From NCBI GenBank assembly GCA_004557385.1, contig SFEA01000024.1:1-34685 (forward strand): a stretch of 34,685 bases of DNA, in the 5' to 3' direction. This stretch comes from Bacteroidales bacterium. Lineage in GTDB: Bacteria > Bacteroidota > Bacteroidia > Bacteroidales > Muribaculaceae. The notes beneath the pieces were generated by a model that saw only the letters and a program-made list of their open reading frames with translations, did not search any database and was not told the origin of the DNA. Positions 8,001-17,737 of the stretch are shown here, piece by piece. The position numbers and the translations under genes are program-made. The number at the start of each line of letters is the position of its first letter. The stretch's first letter is position 1.

Positions 8001-8036
8001 AAAAACAAAAATCGGGGCGTCATCGCGACGCCCCGA
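8001..8036 (-). terminator. Terminator of the polysaccharide utilisation operon
   Basis: A perfect 10-bp GC-rich stem (TCGGGGCGTC 8012-8021 with GACGCCCCGA 8027-8036, 5-nt loop), followed on the minus strand by TTTTTGTTTTT. It lies just past the last lipoprotein gene and separates the operon from the fucO promoter. Confidence 0.9.
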
Positions 8037-8089
8037 CCCAAAATCAATAAAATTTAAACTATTTTATAGCTTTTGTGTAATGGAGTGAT

Positions 8090-9100
8090 TCATTCAATTA
8101 CCGTTGTTACCATGTAACCGTATTCTATTGCACCATTATAGGTGTATTTGAATGCCATCCACAGCATTTTGTTTTCGTTTTTGAGAATCTTCACTTGAGC
8201 ATCCGAGATGTTGCGAGTGTAACTGCTGCTCCACGAAGGCGAGAATTCCAGCTTGCAGTTCTCGTAGGTGCCCACTTCCTGGCTTGGGGCATACAACTTC
8301 ATGTAGTAGTATCCCCAATAATCCCAACCGAACATGAATGTGCCGTCGGCTTGCTTGGCATTAGCCAGCGAACCCCAACGCGACATTGAAGTGTCGGCAT
8401 AGCTCAAATAATACTCATACGGAGTCTTGGCGAGAATAGTTTCGATGAGGGCATCGTCGAATGGGTCGTCGGTCCAGTCGACAGTCACTTCCACGGTTGC
8501 CGAAATACCGGTGCAGTCGCTCACCGTAACAGTGGCTGTATATAACTCGTTGAGCGCCTTGGCTGTGATGCTGAATTCGCCCGAATCGTAGTCGATTGAA
8601 GCCTTTACGTTTTCGTTGTCGCTGGCGATGGTGTATTCGCCGTTACCCAGAGTAACCCTGCCGGTTTTGGTGCGAGTTTCGCCCACTAAGTGCTTAAATT
8701 CCATAGTGGTTGCGTCGAGCTGCATCACGTCGGTGGTGTAGATTGACACCGGCAACTTGGCATAGCGGCCGGCAGCGTCGGTGACAACCACGTCGGTCTT
8801 GCCGTTTGCCACACCCTCTACATACACCTTGCCGCCTTCGGTGTAAGCCTTAGCAACGGCGGTGTTGCTCGCGAATGCCGAGTATTCGCCATTGCCGTCG
8901 GCAACGGTCACTTCCTGACGGTTTTCGGTGCCAACTTTCACTTTTAGCGTTTCAACACCCAGCTTAATGGGCTTTGAGCTGCTGTTATCCTCGATGGGTT
9001 GAGGATTTGGATAGGCAGGGTCGTCATCGTCATCGCAAGCGGTGAATGCAACCGACAACAGAGCCAATGCCATACTGAAAAAATAATATCTGAATTTCAT
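8090..9100 (-). CDS. Surface lipoprotein with Big-like repeats, last gene of the PUL
   Basis: A 336-residue lipoprotein: signal peptide with lipobox FTAC (C22), followed at once by five aspartates, matching the acidic lipoprotein export signal that sends Bacteroidetes lipoproteins to the cell surface. Two beta-rich repeats follow (about 45-120 and 125-210) with ...GNGEYSAFASNTAVAKAY and GNGEYTIASDNENVKAS at equivalent places, resembling bacterial Ig-like/Big folds. The C-terminal domain (215-336) is aromatic-rich (WDYWGYYYMKLY) and could bind glycans. It is 23 bp downstream of the GH18 gene. I do not recognise a named family; a surface glycan-binding role is inferred from context. Confidence 0.7.
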   Translation of the reverse strand: MKFRYYFFSMALALLSVAFTACDDDDDPAYPNPQPIEDNSSSKPIKLGVETLKVKVGTENRQEVTVADGNGEYSAFASNTAVAKAYTEGGKVYVEGVANGKTDVVVTDAAGRYAKLPVSIYTTDVMQLDATTMEFKHLVGETRTKTGRVTLGNGEYTIASDNENVKASIDYDSGEFSITAKALNELYTATVTVSDCTGISATVEVTVDWTDDPFDDALIETILAKTPYEYYLSYADTSMSRWGSLANAKQADGTFMFGWDYWGYYYMKLYAPSQEVGTYENCKLEFSPSWSSSYTRNISDAQVKILKNENKMLWMAFKYTYNGAIEYGYMVTTVIE

Positions 9101-9123
9101 CGTATTTCTGTTTTATATAGTGA

Positions 9124-10539
9124 TTAACGCCAATCTTTTTTGTAGAAGTTATAGTCGACTTCCAGTTCGTCGTCGAACAGATACTTGGCAATGTTGCTCA
9201 TCGAATTGATTTGAGTGTTAACATTGCTACGGTTGGGGTCCATGGCAAAAATCATGTAAGCGCCATAGCCTTGCTCGCGCATGCTGCCAAGATAGCTCTG
9301 TGAGGTGTAAATGTAGTTACGAGCATATTCCGACGAGCGGATGCCCATGCCCGACAGAGGCAAGCCCGGATACATGTTGTTGTTCACCGTGCTACCATAG
9401 TCGGCAAGCGCATAGTCGAGATACTCGCCGCATTGATGGCCATCGATTTCGGTGAGGTACTGCGTGCGGCCATAGCCGTAAGCCACTGTCCAGCGGTCGG
9501 GCATAGCACGCTTGAGCTCATAGTAGAGGCGCGAGCAAGCAGCGTATGATGGTGCGACGAAGCCCGGTGGAACAGGTGTCTGATACGACGAGTATTCGTC
9601 GTCGAGGAACACGCCATCGAGGTCGTAGGCATCGCAAACAGCCTTACACTCCTGAGCAAAATCGCGGGCGGCTTCGTCGCTGAGGTTGGCAACGCCCGAG
9701 CGGTCGTGGTTGCCAAGGATGCTCAAAATCACTTTTATGCCACGTTCCTTGAGCGGCTTCAGATATTTCTCGCGCATGTCAAAGATGGCCTGGTTGTTCT
9801 CGTTGTTGTAGACATACACGCGACCGGTTTCGGCGTTGTAGTTGATGTTCGACGAGAACAGAATCACGGCGTCGACGAGCGGCTTGCCGCTGCTCTTGAG
9901 CGTGAAGCAGATGTTGTTGAGCGGGTTGGTGTCGTTCACCTCCATGCAGCTGAAAATCTTCATGCCCGGCACCAGATTGCCGTCGGCATCACGCACATAT
10001 TTTGTGGCATCGGGCATACCGGTGAGGTCGCGCACCAAAATCACGCGATATTGCGCCGAAGCAGCCACGTTAGCGCCGGTGGCAGTCACCTTCAGCGGGA
10101 TGGCATAGGTTGCCTCGGGGTCGAGGTTGCCCGGCGAAGTGAGGCTGAGGGTGAGCGGCGTAGAGGCTTTGAACTCGCCGGCAGCTATTGTGGCAGCCGA
10201 ACCGATGGCAACACTTTCCTGAGGGAATGCTTCGAAGTTGGTGCCGTGGGCGCCGTTATACATGGCAAGCGCCGTAGCATCGTAGGCAACAGTAACCGAT
10301 ACGCCGGCTGTGGCCTTGTCGTTGGCAGTAGGGAAAAGGTCAACGGTGCCCTGCTCGCGCAATTCGGCAAGCGAATAGGTGGTGCGGCCGTCGCCGTCGC
10401 ACATATACACCGTCAAACCGTCGGCTGTGGTGTATTTGTTTTCGTCGGCATCACCGATGTTGATGTCGTCGGCACAAGCCGAAAGCGCCATAATGGCTGC
10501 GATGCCAAAGAATTTGATATATTTTGAATATTTCATCAT
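9124..10539 (-). CDS. DUF1735-GH18 endo-beta-N-acetylglucosaminidase lipoprotein
   Basis: Predicted to cut between the two GlcNAc residues of the N-glycan chitobiose core. This 471-residue lipoprotein (lipobox LSAC, C22) has an N-terminal DUF1735-type beta domain (about 35-170, with GVSVTVAYDATALAMYNGAHGT) and a GH18 barrel from about 190. The catalytic motif DGVFLDDEY gives D313 and E315 as the acid pair, closely like DGVDFDDEY of Endo H. Also present are LSILGNHDRSG (271-282) and WTVAYGYGR. The domain order parallels B. thetaiotaomicron BT3987 (established as a high-mannose endoglycosidase). Substrate class is inferred; the catalytic residues look intact. Confidence 0.88.
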   Translation of the reverse strand: MMKYSKYIKFFGIAAIMALSACADDINIGDADENKYTTADGLTVYMCDGDGRTTYSLAELREQGTVDLFPTANDKATAGVSVTVAYDATALAMYNGAHGTNFEAFPQESVAIGSAATIAAGEFKASTPLTLSLTSPGNLDPEATYAIPLKVTATGANVAASAQYRVILVRDLTGMPDATKYVRDADGNLVPGMKIFSCMEVNDTNPLNNICFTLKSSGKPLVDAVILFSSNINYNAETGRVYVYNNENNQAIFDMREKYLKPLKERGIKVILSILGNHDRSGVANLSDEAARDFAQECKAVCDAYDLDGVFLDDEYSSYQTPVPPGFVAPSYAACSRLYYELKRAMPDRWTVAYGYGRTQYLTEIDGHQCGEYLDYALADYGSTVNNNMYPGLPLSGMGIRSSEYARNYIYTSQSYLGSMREQGYGAYMIFAMDPNRSNVNTQINSMSNIAKYLFDDELEVDYNFYKKDWR

Positions 10540-10578
10540 TGTTGCTGTTTTATTTGGTTTTAAACATGTGAATGAGTG

Positions 10579-11709
10579 TTATTCGGGAAGTGAAACAGGT
10601 TTCCAGGTGATGGCACTGTTGGCAACAAGGTTATAGCCGTTGGTCACGTCGGTGATAACGTTGCCGCTGCCCTCGTTAAACTTCCAGTAAGCCACCAGTC
10701 CTTCGCTCGCTGCATCCACCTTGTAGAAGTGGTTCTTTGCATTGATTTCCTCCACCGAAAGCACACGGTTCCATACGCGCGCTTCGGAGATTTCGCCGTC
10801 AAACCAGCGGTTGTTGTCCCACGACTTGCCCACATAGAAGCTGCCCGAGTTCCAGTTTACGTTGCTGCGATAGTTTGAGTATTGGGTATTGCCCTTGTGC
10901 ACACCATTGAAGTATACGTCCACAGCGCCGTTAGCCGAATTGAAGGTGACGGCAATGTGAGTCCATTTGCCTGTTTCGAGTTGCCAAGCAGTGTCAGTGA
11001 CGTTGCCATTCGATGTGGCAAGCTGAATCTGATTGTCGGGCACACCGGCGTCGCCAATGCGGATGAGGAAGTTGCCCTCAATGCCCATCACTGTTGAGAT
11101 GAGTTTGCCGAATTCGGTGAAGCGAGCCAGACATTCAACCGTCACCTCACCCATGCCGCCAAGCGCCGAAGCGTTGCCTGGGTTTACGAGCGAGAGGTAG
11201 TTCTCGTCGATGTTAGCCACCACGTTCACCAATGCCGCACCGCGAATCACATAGTACGAAGTGGTTTTGGAGTCGAGCATGGCAATGTCGGAAGTCGAAG
11301 CCGTGACAGGCAACACGTAGGTGGTTTCGCGGTCGAGTTCGTCGAGGCTGCTGAAGCTCACGGTGATGTCGGTCGACTTGATGCTGCCGGCATTAATCAC
11401 GGCAGAGGTGGCGCTTAGCGAATAGAACTGCTCAGGCAGAATCACGGCATGGTCGTAGTAAGCCATATTGTAGGTGTCCAGCTTCGATGCATCGGCAGCA
11501 AAAGCAAACTTCACATCCTTGTTGACAGGCTTTGCCACCTCTGCCACAATGGTCTTGGCATCTTCAGTGCGGCCGTCGAGCAGTATGGTCGACACAGCAT
11601 CGGTGCTGATAAATGCCTTGTTATCGAAGTACTCGTTGCTCGATTCGCATGAGCAGAGCGAAGCACTGACGGCTGCCACAGCAGCAAAAATATATGATAT
11701 TCTTTTCAT
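10579..11709 (-). CDS. DUF1735-LamG surface glycan-binding lipoprotein
   Basis: A 376-residue lipoprotein (signal peptide, LCSC with C21). The N-terminal half is a DUF1735-like domain (about 30-150: VNKDVKFAFAADASKLDTYN, ATSAVINAGSIKSTDITVSF). The C-terminal half (about 175-355) is a concanavalin-like LamG/laminin_G_3 domain, shown by GKWTHIAVTFNSANGAVDVYFNG, SFYVGKSWDNNRWFDGEISEARVWNRVLS and EGLVAYWKFNEGSGN. No hydrolase motif is visible, so it most likely holds glycans at the surface beside SusCD. It lies between the GH18-like protein and the GH18 enzyme. Confidence 0.85.
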   Translation of the reverse strand: MKRISYIFAAVAAVSASLCSCESSNEYFDNKAFISTDAVSTILLDGRTEDAKTIVAEVAKPVNKDVKFAFAADASKLDTYNMAYYDHAVILPEQFYSLSATSAVINAGSIKSTDITVSFSSLDELDRETTYVLPVTASTSDIAMLDSKTTSYYVIRGAALVNVVANIDENYLSLVNPGNASALGGMGEVTVECLARFTEFGKLISTVMGIEGNFLIRIGDAGVPDNQIQLATSNGNVTDTAWQLETGKWTHIAVTFNSANGAVDVYFNGVHKGNTQYSNYRSNVNWNSGSFYVGKSWDNNRWFDGEISEARVWNRVLSVEEINAKNHFYKVDAASEGLVAYWKFNEGSGNVITDVTNGYNLVANSAITWKPVSLPE

Positions 11710-11730
11710 GTTATTTCCTCCTCTTGATGG

Positions 11731-12753
11731 TTATTTTACAGCAGGCGAGATGGCTTGGATGGCGGCACGCGACAGGCTGTAAGTGTTGTTGAAATAATCC
11801 GATGAGATGTTGTAGATGCCAATTCCGGCAACGCCGTGAGTGGCAGCCCAGTCGCCCAGCGAAGCCAAGGCGCGCGAGCCGTCGCTGAACCAGCCGCTCT
11901 TCAGGTCGTTCTCGTCGAGCGAGGTGCACGACGCCATCATGCCAAGCTTCTCAACCGGCACTCCTTCGCTCTTGGCAAGGGCGAGGTAGTAAGAGAACAG
12001 GTCGACATTGGTGGCTTCAAGACCGTCGGAAACAAACACCATGGCGCACTCGTCGAAGAGGCTCTTGTCGAGCACATTCTGAGGCTTGCCGGCAAACACC
12101 AGCATCTTGTCGGCGTTGCGGCGGTGCCAGTCCATCAGATAACCGGCAAAGATTCCGGCTTGCGCCAGATACTCGTTCAGTTCATCTTTGGTGAGATGCA
12201 AGGTGTGCTTGCCGGTGAAGCGATAGCAGATGCCGTCGAACTCGTAGCGCGAGCAGTAGCTCAGCTGAGTGCTGATGGCTTCGAGCAGATAGTCGTTGAA
12301 CGCCACCGGTTCTTCTTCACCATCGGGGTTTTCGGCAGCAAACTGCTCAATGTAGCTGTTATAGTCGGCACGGATGGCATCGAAATCAATGTCGTAGATA
12401 AAGCGAGTGCCTTTTTGTTCACGCACCTGCTTGATTTCGGCAAGCTCGGTGTCCATGATGTCGGCGGGCGACATCAGCGAAATCACGTCTACGCTGTCGG
12501 GCACGTCGCTCACGTGGTGAGCACGCGAATAAGTGTTCTTCACACTGTTGTCGAACCAAGCGTAGGTCACTTTATGCTCCGTTTGCTTGTACTGACGCAG
12601 AGCGGCAAGATACTTAGCATACAGTTCAGGATTGGTGTTCTCGATGGTTGGGTCAATCACGTCGAGAGCTTCAACGTCGGTCCAATCGTCGCACGAAGCC
12701 AGAGAGAGTGCAGCCACCAAACACGGTATGATATGTTTAATTGTAAGTTTCAT
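11731..12753 (-). CDS. GH18-like lipoprotein lacking catalytic acids (probable glycan-binding protein)
   Basis: A 340-residue lipoprotein (lipobox LASC, C21). It looks like a GH18 barrel: YAWFDNS near 64, SPADIMD, RFIYDIDFDAI (117-127), EFDGICYRFTG (171-181), ADKMLVFAGKP and GVAGIGIYNIS near the end. At the GH18 active-site strand the expected DGxxxDxE reads DGICYRFT, so the two acids fall on R178 and T180. The barrel therefore probably binds rather than cleaves the glycan, as for SusE-position proteins. It is 64 bp downstream of susD and 21 bp upstream of the LamG gene. Fold assignment is from motif reading and needs structural support. Confidence 0.75.
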   Translation of the reverse strand: MKLTIKHIIPCLVAALSLASCDDWTDVEALDVIDPTIENTNPELYAKYLAALRQYKQTEHKVTYAWFDNSVKNTYSRAHHVSDVPDSVDVISLMSPADIMDTELAEIKQVREQKGTRFIYDIDFDAIRADYNSYIEQFAAENPDGEEEPVAFNDYLLEAISTQLSYCSRYEFDGICYRFTGKHTLHLTKDELNEYLAQAGIFAGYLMDWHRRNADKMLVFAGKPQNVLDKSLFDECAMVFVSDGLEATNVDLFSYYLALAKSEGVPVEKLGMMASCTSLDENDLKSGWFSDGSRALASLGDWAATHGVAGIGIYNISSDYFNNTYSLSRAAIQAISPAVK

Positions 12754-12817
12754 AATTGATTTTCAAGAAAAAACTATTTAATGTTATACGTTTTTTTGAG
12801 TGAAACGATGATGAACA

Positions 12818-14398
12818 TCACTTTGTGCGAGGATTGCAGTCCCACCACATGCGCGACGACATAAGGTCGGCTTGCGGAGTGAGGTCGGCAATTGCAGCTG
12901 CCACGTTCTGACCGTTATCCTTGTATTCCTCCTGCGGATACCACAAGCGGCGGGCAAATTCGCCCTGAGGCACTTGGTTGACGTTCTTGTTCACAGCCAC
13001 CGGCATGAGGCGAGGATAGCCTGTGCGGCGGAATTCAGCCCATGCTTCGTTGCCGTTAGGGAACATGGCAATATACTTTTGAGTGACGATGCGCTCAAGA
13101 TTGGTTTCGAAGTCAGCCGATTGGTCGAAAGCAACAGTAATGGTTGGCTGCACGCCGTTGTAGCTGTAGGTGCCCAACGGGTCGACATAGAGCTGTGGCA
13201 GGCTGGTGTCGTCGGCAAGATAAGCGTCGGCTCCGCTCACGCCCCATTGCTCAAACGAGAGGGTAACACCCTTGGCGTAGAGGTCGGCTGCAGTGCCGCC
13301 CATGTTCCAGCCGCGCAAAGCGCCTTCAGCCATCAACAGCTGCACCTCAGCCGAGGTCATCCACATGATAGGCGAAGTGGAAGTAATCACCATATTCGAA
13401 TAGCAGTGTGCCTTGTCGGAAGGAATCGGGTCGGTGCCGATGCGAATGCCGTAGTAGTTGTTGGTGATAGAAGCATCGGTGAACGTCGACTTGCTAAACA
13501 TGGCAGCACGGCGAGGGTCGTTGTAGCCGTTCATAAAGCAAATGATGTCGGCACCAATGCGTGCGTCGCCGCCGTTGTATTCATACATAACCACGCGGAA
13601 CGGGTTGTTGGTGATTCCGCCGATGGCTGCGTTGTCGGCATTGCTTTCAAGCACACCGCCGTTGGCTGGCGCCACAGCTGTTTCGCACACCTGCTGTGCC
13701 CAAGTAGGGTCGGCATAAACGGCACGCATGCCCAGGCGCAGCTTGTAGGAGTTGGCAAGCTTAATCCACTTGGCAACGTTGCCTTCATACACCTTGTCGG
13801 CAGTGGCGGTGAACGATTCGGTTATGTGTGGCAACAACGCCTTCACAGCATCGTCGAGTTCTTGCACCATAGCCTTGTAGACAGTTTGCTGAGCGTCGAG
13901 CGGTGCAGTGAGCGAGCCGTCGGCACCGAGCTTGGTGTAAGGAATTGGGCCATAAGTGTCGGTGACGCGCATGATGGCTGCCACCTTGATGATATTGCCC
14001 ACCGAGAGGAACACCTCGTCGTCGGTCACTGCCTTGAGCTGAGTGAGGTTGCTGTAGATATTAGGAATGATGTCCTTATAGAACACGCGATTCCAGCTGT
14101 TGCTCTGGTTGAAGTTAGAAAAACGGTTGCCGAAACCTTGGTTCGACTCGGCAAGATAGCCCGAGAACGGACCTCCAACAAGCGACTCGGTGAACTGATT
14201 GCAGTTGACATCGGTAGGAATCACCCAGCCTTGCATGCCGGTGAGAGCCGAACGCACCAAGTAGCCGTCGCGCTTCATTTCTTCGCCGGTTACCTCGTAG
14301 GGGTTGGTGTTGAAACCAAGATAACCATCGGTGCATGCCGTGAGGGTTACGGCAGCAAAAGCGCCTAAGATGAATGCTTTTATATTAGTCTTTTTCAT
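12818..14398 (-). CDS. susD: SusD/RagB-family nutrient-binding outer membrane lipoprotein
   Basis: The glycan-binding lid of the SusCD transporter. 526 residues with a lipoprotein signal (LTAC, C22). Typical SusD features: N-terminal NTNPYEVTGEEM, helical TPR-like segments (NIYSNLTQLKAVTD, YKAMVQELDDAVKALLP), KWIKLANSYKLRLGMR, and a C-terminal QKYIAMFPNGNEAWAEFRRTGYPRL followed by RRLWYPQEEYKDN. The pattern is closest to the SusD-like_2 branch. It begins 15 bp past the susC stop, so the two are cotranscribed. Symbol is generic for the family. Confidence 0.95.
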   Translation of the reverse strand: MKKTNIKAFILGAFAAVTLTACTDGYLGFNTNPYEVTGEEMKRDGYLVRSALTGMQGWVIPTDVNCNQFTESLVGGPFSGYLAESNQGFGNRFSNFNQSNSWNRVFYKDIIPNIYSNLTQLKAVTDDEVFLSVGNIIKVAAIMRVTDTYGPIPYTKLGADGSLTAPLDAQQTVYKAMVQELDDAVKALLPHITESFTATADKVYEGNVAKWIKLANSYKLRLGMRAVYADPTWAQQVCETAVAPANGGVLESNADNAAIGGITNNPFRVVMYEYNGGDARIGADIICFMNGYNDPRRAAMFSKSTFTDASITNNYYGIRIGTDPIPSDKAHCYSNMVITSTSPIMWMTSAEVQLLMAEGALRGWNMGGTAADLYAKGVTLSFEQWGVSGADAYLADDTSLPQLYVDPLGTYSYNGVQPTITVAFDQSADFETNLERIVTQKYIAMFPNGNEAWAEFRRTGYPRLMPVAVNKNVNQVPQGEFARRLWYPQEEYKDNGQNVAAAIADLTPQADLMSSRMWWDCNPRTK

Positions 14399-14413
14399 TG
14401 TTGCTATAATGGT

Positions 14414-17400
14414 TTAGAAGTTTAACTTGACGTTGAAACCGAAGCTGCGAGCGCTTGGAGTCATGAAGTTGTCGATACCTTGATAATAGTTGCCGGTGGT
14501 AGCCACTGCTTCGGGGTCGAACGGTGCCTTGCAGTAAATCATCCACAGGTTGCGACCCACAAGCGAAACGGTGAGGTCGGCAAAGCGCAACAGCTTTTCG
14601 CGGCGAATAGTGTAGCCGATGTGGGCTTCCTGCAGGCGCACGTTGGTGGCGCTGTAGGTGTAATACTGTGGCAAACCGGAATTGGCAGCAACAACCGAAT
14701 ACCATCTGTTGGCATCAACCACGTCGTTGCCGTTGATGAGCACACCGCCATTGTCGCGTGCCTCTGCTGTGGCTTCGCTCACACCGTAGAGGTCGAGGGC
14801 TGCCTGTGTGGCTGAGTATACCACGCCGCCCAGACGGGCATTCACCATAAAGCCGAAGTTGAGGTCGCGCCATGTGAAATCGTTGCGCCACGAAAGGTTG
14901 GCCTTGGCAAACACGCTACCCAGCTTAATGTCCTCGGTGTTCTGAATCATCACACTGCCGTCGTTGTTAACCAAGATGTTGCCATTGGCGTCGCGCACGA
15001 GGTCCTGTGTTGAATATAGGTCGCCAAGCGAGCCGCCGGTCTTGAGCACGAAGCGTGCTTGACCCAATCCGCCCACGTCGAGGCGTTCCTTGGTGATGAT
15101 TTCGCCTGTTTCGGGGTGCTTATAGTTGTCGAGGAGTTCCAGAATCTTGTTGTCGTTGTGCGAGAACACGAATGTTGAGTTCCATCCAAAGTTGCCCCAC
15201 TTGTTGTTGAAGCCAAGCGAGAGTTCAACACCCGAGTTGCGCACGGCACCGGTTTGCACATACAATGTGCTGTAGCCCGACGATACAGAGAGTCCCGGGT
15301 CGAAGGTCTGGTTGTAGGTCTTGGCATAATAGTAAGCAACGTCGAAGTTCACCTTGGCGTCGAACAACTTGGCGGTAAGACCCACTTCCCACGAGTCGGT
15401 TTTCTCGGGTTTGAGTTCATACATCGGGTAGTTGCGCTTCGATTGCCATACCTTGTTCACTGCATCCCACGAGTAAGTTGGGTTGGCCAAGAAACGAGGG
15501 AAAGGCAAACCAACCGAGGCAAACGAGCCACGGAGCTTCAAATAGGTGATTTCGCGAGGCAAATGCAATGCGTTGCTCAGCACCACCGAAGCACCAATCG
15601 AAGGATACCAGAACACGGTTTGTGTTGAGTTTTCGCCAGCGAGTTGCGAGGTCCAGTCGCCACGGCCTGTGGCAGTGAGGTAATAGGTGCCGCGGTAGCC
15701 CAATTCAACGCTTGCAAACATCGACTTGGTTTGGTCGTGATAGCCGCTTTGTTCGCGTTTGGTTTTGGTTTCTTCAAGTTGAAGCACGTTGAACACGTTA
15801 GGCAAACCGGTGTCCATGATTGGGCCATCGATGCCAAGGTAGTCCTGACGCATGTCGCTGAGCGAAACACCGGCATTGGCGTTGAGCGACCAGTCACTCG
15901 AGAAGTTCTTGCTGACGTTTGCCATGAAGTCGGCATATATTTGCTTGTCGTCGGTTTTGCCCACGCCATACGAGCCATTGAGCGAGCCTCCTGTGAACAG
16001 AGTGTTGGTGGTGGCGTAGTTTTTGCTCTCGTAGGTGTTGGCGCTGCTGTCGATGCGGGCACGGCCTGCGAGGCTCAACCAATCGAGCACCTGATAGCTC
16101 ACGCTACCGTTGAGCATAAAGCGGTCTTTCTTGTTTTCGCGCAAGTTGCGATAAGCAATCCAATAAGGGTTCTGACCGGCATAGGCTTCGAGGCCTTGTG
16201 GCCAATATTGAGTGCAAATGCCACGCGAAGTGTCGTAGCGTTCATACATCATCACGTCGTTCCAGTCGTCGCCGCGTGGGAACAGGTAGGCAGTAACCAG
16301 CGGGTTGCGGTATTGACCTTGGTTCACCATGTTGCGGTCGGTTTGGCGAATGTAATTACCGCTCACGTCGATGGTGAGTTTGTCGTTCACCGCCTTTGTG
16401 GTGTTGCGGAAAGTGAAGTTGTAACGGTTATAATCGTTGTTAGGCACCATGCCCTTCGAGTTGATTACCGATGCTGAAGCATAGGTCTGATTCTTAGCAC
16501 TACCGGTTGAGAGAGTGATGCTCTCGGTGGTGGTGACGCCAGTGCGCAGGAAGTCGCTGATTGGGTCGTAACCGCGATAGTTGGCTTCGTTGAGCAGTTT
16601 GCCCCAGCTGCGTTCGGTGGAGCCCGATGCTGAGTTGTAGTCGCCTGTGCCGTAGCGGTTTTGGAATTGCGGAGTGCGGAAGGTGCTCAAAATCTCGGTG
16701 TTTTGGCTGAGCGTGATGTTGATGCGACCTTCGTGACCGCGCTTGGTGGTGATGACAATGGCACCGTTGGCAGCATGGCTACCATAGAGTGCGGCAGCTG
16801 CTGCACCGGTGAGCACGGTCATCGATTCAATATCTTCGGGGTTGATGTCGGCAATGGCTTCAGTGGCACCTTTCGAGCCGAACGAACCGTCGTCGCCGCC
16901 ACCGTCGAGGTTGAACATTGGCACACCGTCAATCACGTAGAGGGCATTGCTCGACTGGTCGATGGCTTTTGTACCACGCATCACCACCTTGGCAGCACCA
17001 CCCACGCCCGACGACGAGGTGTTGATGGTTACACCTGCAACTTTACCACTAAGCGAGTTGATGAAGTTGGCATCTTTCACTGTGGTGATTTCATTGCTCT
17101 TAATTTCCTGTGCATTGTAGCTCAATGCCTTGCTGGCGCGCTTGATACCGAGGGCTGTAACCACCACTTCTTCGAGCACCTTGTTGTCCTCCTCAAGGGT
17201 GACATTTACGGGCGCGTTGCCTGGCTTAACGGTCTTAGCCTGATAACCGATGTAGCTGATGGTGATGTTGCTGCCTTCAGGCACCTTGAGCGTGAAGTTA
17301 CCGTCGATGTCGGTGGTGGCGCCAATCGATGTTCCCGGCACCTGAATGGTGGCACCGATGAGCGGCTCGCCGTTCTCATCGACAATCTGTCCGGTTACGT

Positions 17401-17737
17401 TTTTTGTTTCGCCTGTTTGGGCTTGTTTAACACTTTTGGCTTCGGCATTGTTCTTCTTGAGATACACAATCTTGTCGTTGACGGTGTAACTCACGTCTTT
17501 GCCTGCCAACACCTTTGCGAGAACCTCCTCGATGGGCTGGTTGTTGACTTTCACTGCTGGCGTTTTGATTTTTGCCAGATTGTCATCGCAAAAAAATTCG
17601 TAAGTTCCCTGGTTCTGGATACTTTTTATCACAGCTCCGAGGGTTGATTGCGGCATGTTGAGCGTCACCTGCGCCGACAGCCATGGGGCTGAGCTGGTTA
17701 ATGCTGCACACACCAACAGACCTTTTAGAAATTTCAT
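14414..17737 (-). CDS. susC: SusC/RagA TonB-dependent transporter with STN signalling domain
   Basis: Outer-membrane importer for the released oligosaccharide. 1107 residues: signal peptide 1-22 (LSAQ), STN domain about 24-95 (TLGAVIKSIQNQGTYEFFCDDN), carboxypeptidase-regulatory-like domain 112-182 (VTGQIVDENGEPLIGATI), TonB-box-like EEVVVTALGIKR (189-200), plug domain (about 205-330, with ALYVIDGVPM) and a 22-strand barrel ending in an aromatic residue (FNVKLNF). The STN domain is the module that contacts a FecR anti-sigma, which fits the fecR and sigma genes upstream. First structural gene of the PUL; no truncation seen. Confidence 0.96.
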   Translation of the reverse strand: MKFLKGLLVCAALTSSAPWLSAQVTLNMPQSTLGAVIKSIQNQGTYEFFCDDNLAKIKTPAVKVNNQPIEEVLAKVLAGKDVSYTVNDKIVYLKKNNAEAKSVKQAQTGETKNVTGQIVDENGEPLIGATIQVPGTSIGATTDIDGNFTLKVPEGSNITISYIGYQAKTVKPGNAPVNVTLEEDNKVLEEVVVTALGIKRASKALSYNAQEIKSNEITTVKDANFINSLSGKVAGVTINTSSSGVGGAAKVVMRGTKAIDQSSNALYVIDGVPMFNLDGGGDDGSFGSKGATEAIADINPEDIESMTVLTGAAAAALYGSHAANGAIVITTKRGHEGRINITLSQNTEILSTFRTPQFQNRYGTGDYNSASGSTERSWGKLLNEANYRGYDPISDFLRTGVTTTESITLSTGSAKNQTYASASVINSKGMVPNNDYNRYNFTFRNTTKAVNDKLTIDVSGNYIRQTDRNMVNQGQYRNPLVTAYLFPRGDDWNDVMMYERYDTSRGICTQYWPQGLEAYAGQNPYWIAYRNLRENKKDRFMLNGSVSYQVLDWLSLAGRARIDSSANTYESKNYATTNTLFTGGSLNGSYGVGKTDDKQIYADFMANVSKNFSSDWSLNANAGVSLSDMRQDYLGIDGPIMDTGLPNVFNVLQLEETKTKREQSGYHDQTKSMFASVELGYRGTYYLTATGRGDWTSQLAGENSTQTVFWYPSIGASVVLSNALHLPREITYLKLRGSFASVGLPFPRFLANPTYSWDAVNKVWQSKRNYPMYELKPEKTDSWEVGLTAKLFDAKVNFDVAYYYAKTYNQTFDPGLSVSSGYSTLYVQTGAVRNSGVELSLGFNNKWGNFGWNSTFVFSHNDNKILELLDNYKHPETGEIITKERLDVGGLGQARFVLKTGGSLGDLYSTQDLVRDANGNILVNNDGSVMIQNTEDIKLGSVFAKANLSWRNDFTWRDLNFGFMVNARLGGVVYSATQAALDLYGVSEATAEARDNGGVLINGNDVVDANRWYSVVAANSGLPQYYTYSATNVRLQEAHIGYTIRREKLLRFADLTVSLVGRNLWMIYCKAPFDPEAVATTGNYYQGIDNFMTPSARSFGFNVKLNF

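Noticed and set aside
12872..14368. 498-codon open frame on the plus strand
   Set aside because: It is the antisense shadow of susD, has no domain, and its length reflects the codon bias of the real gene.
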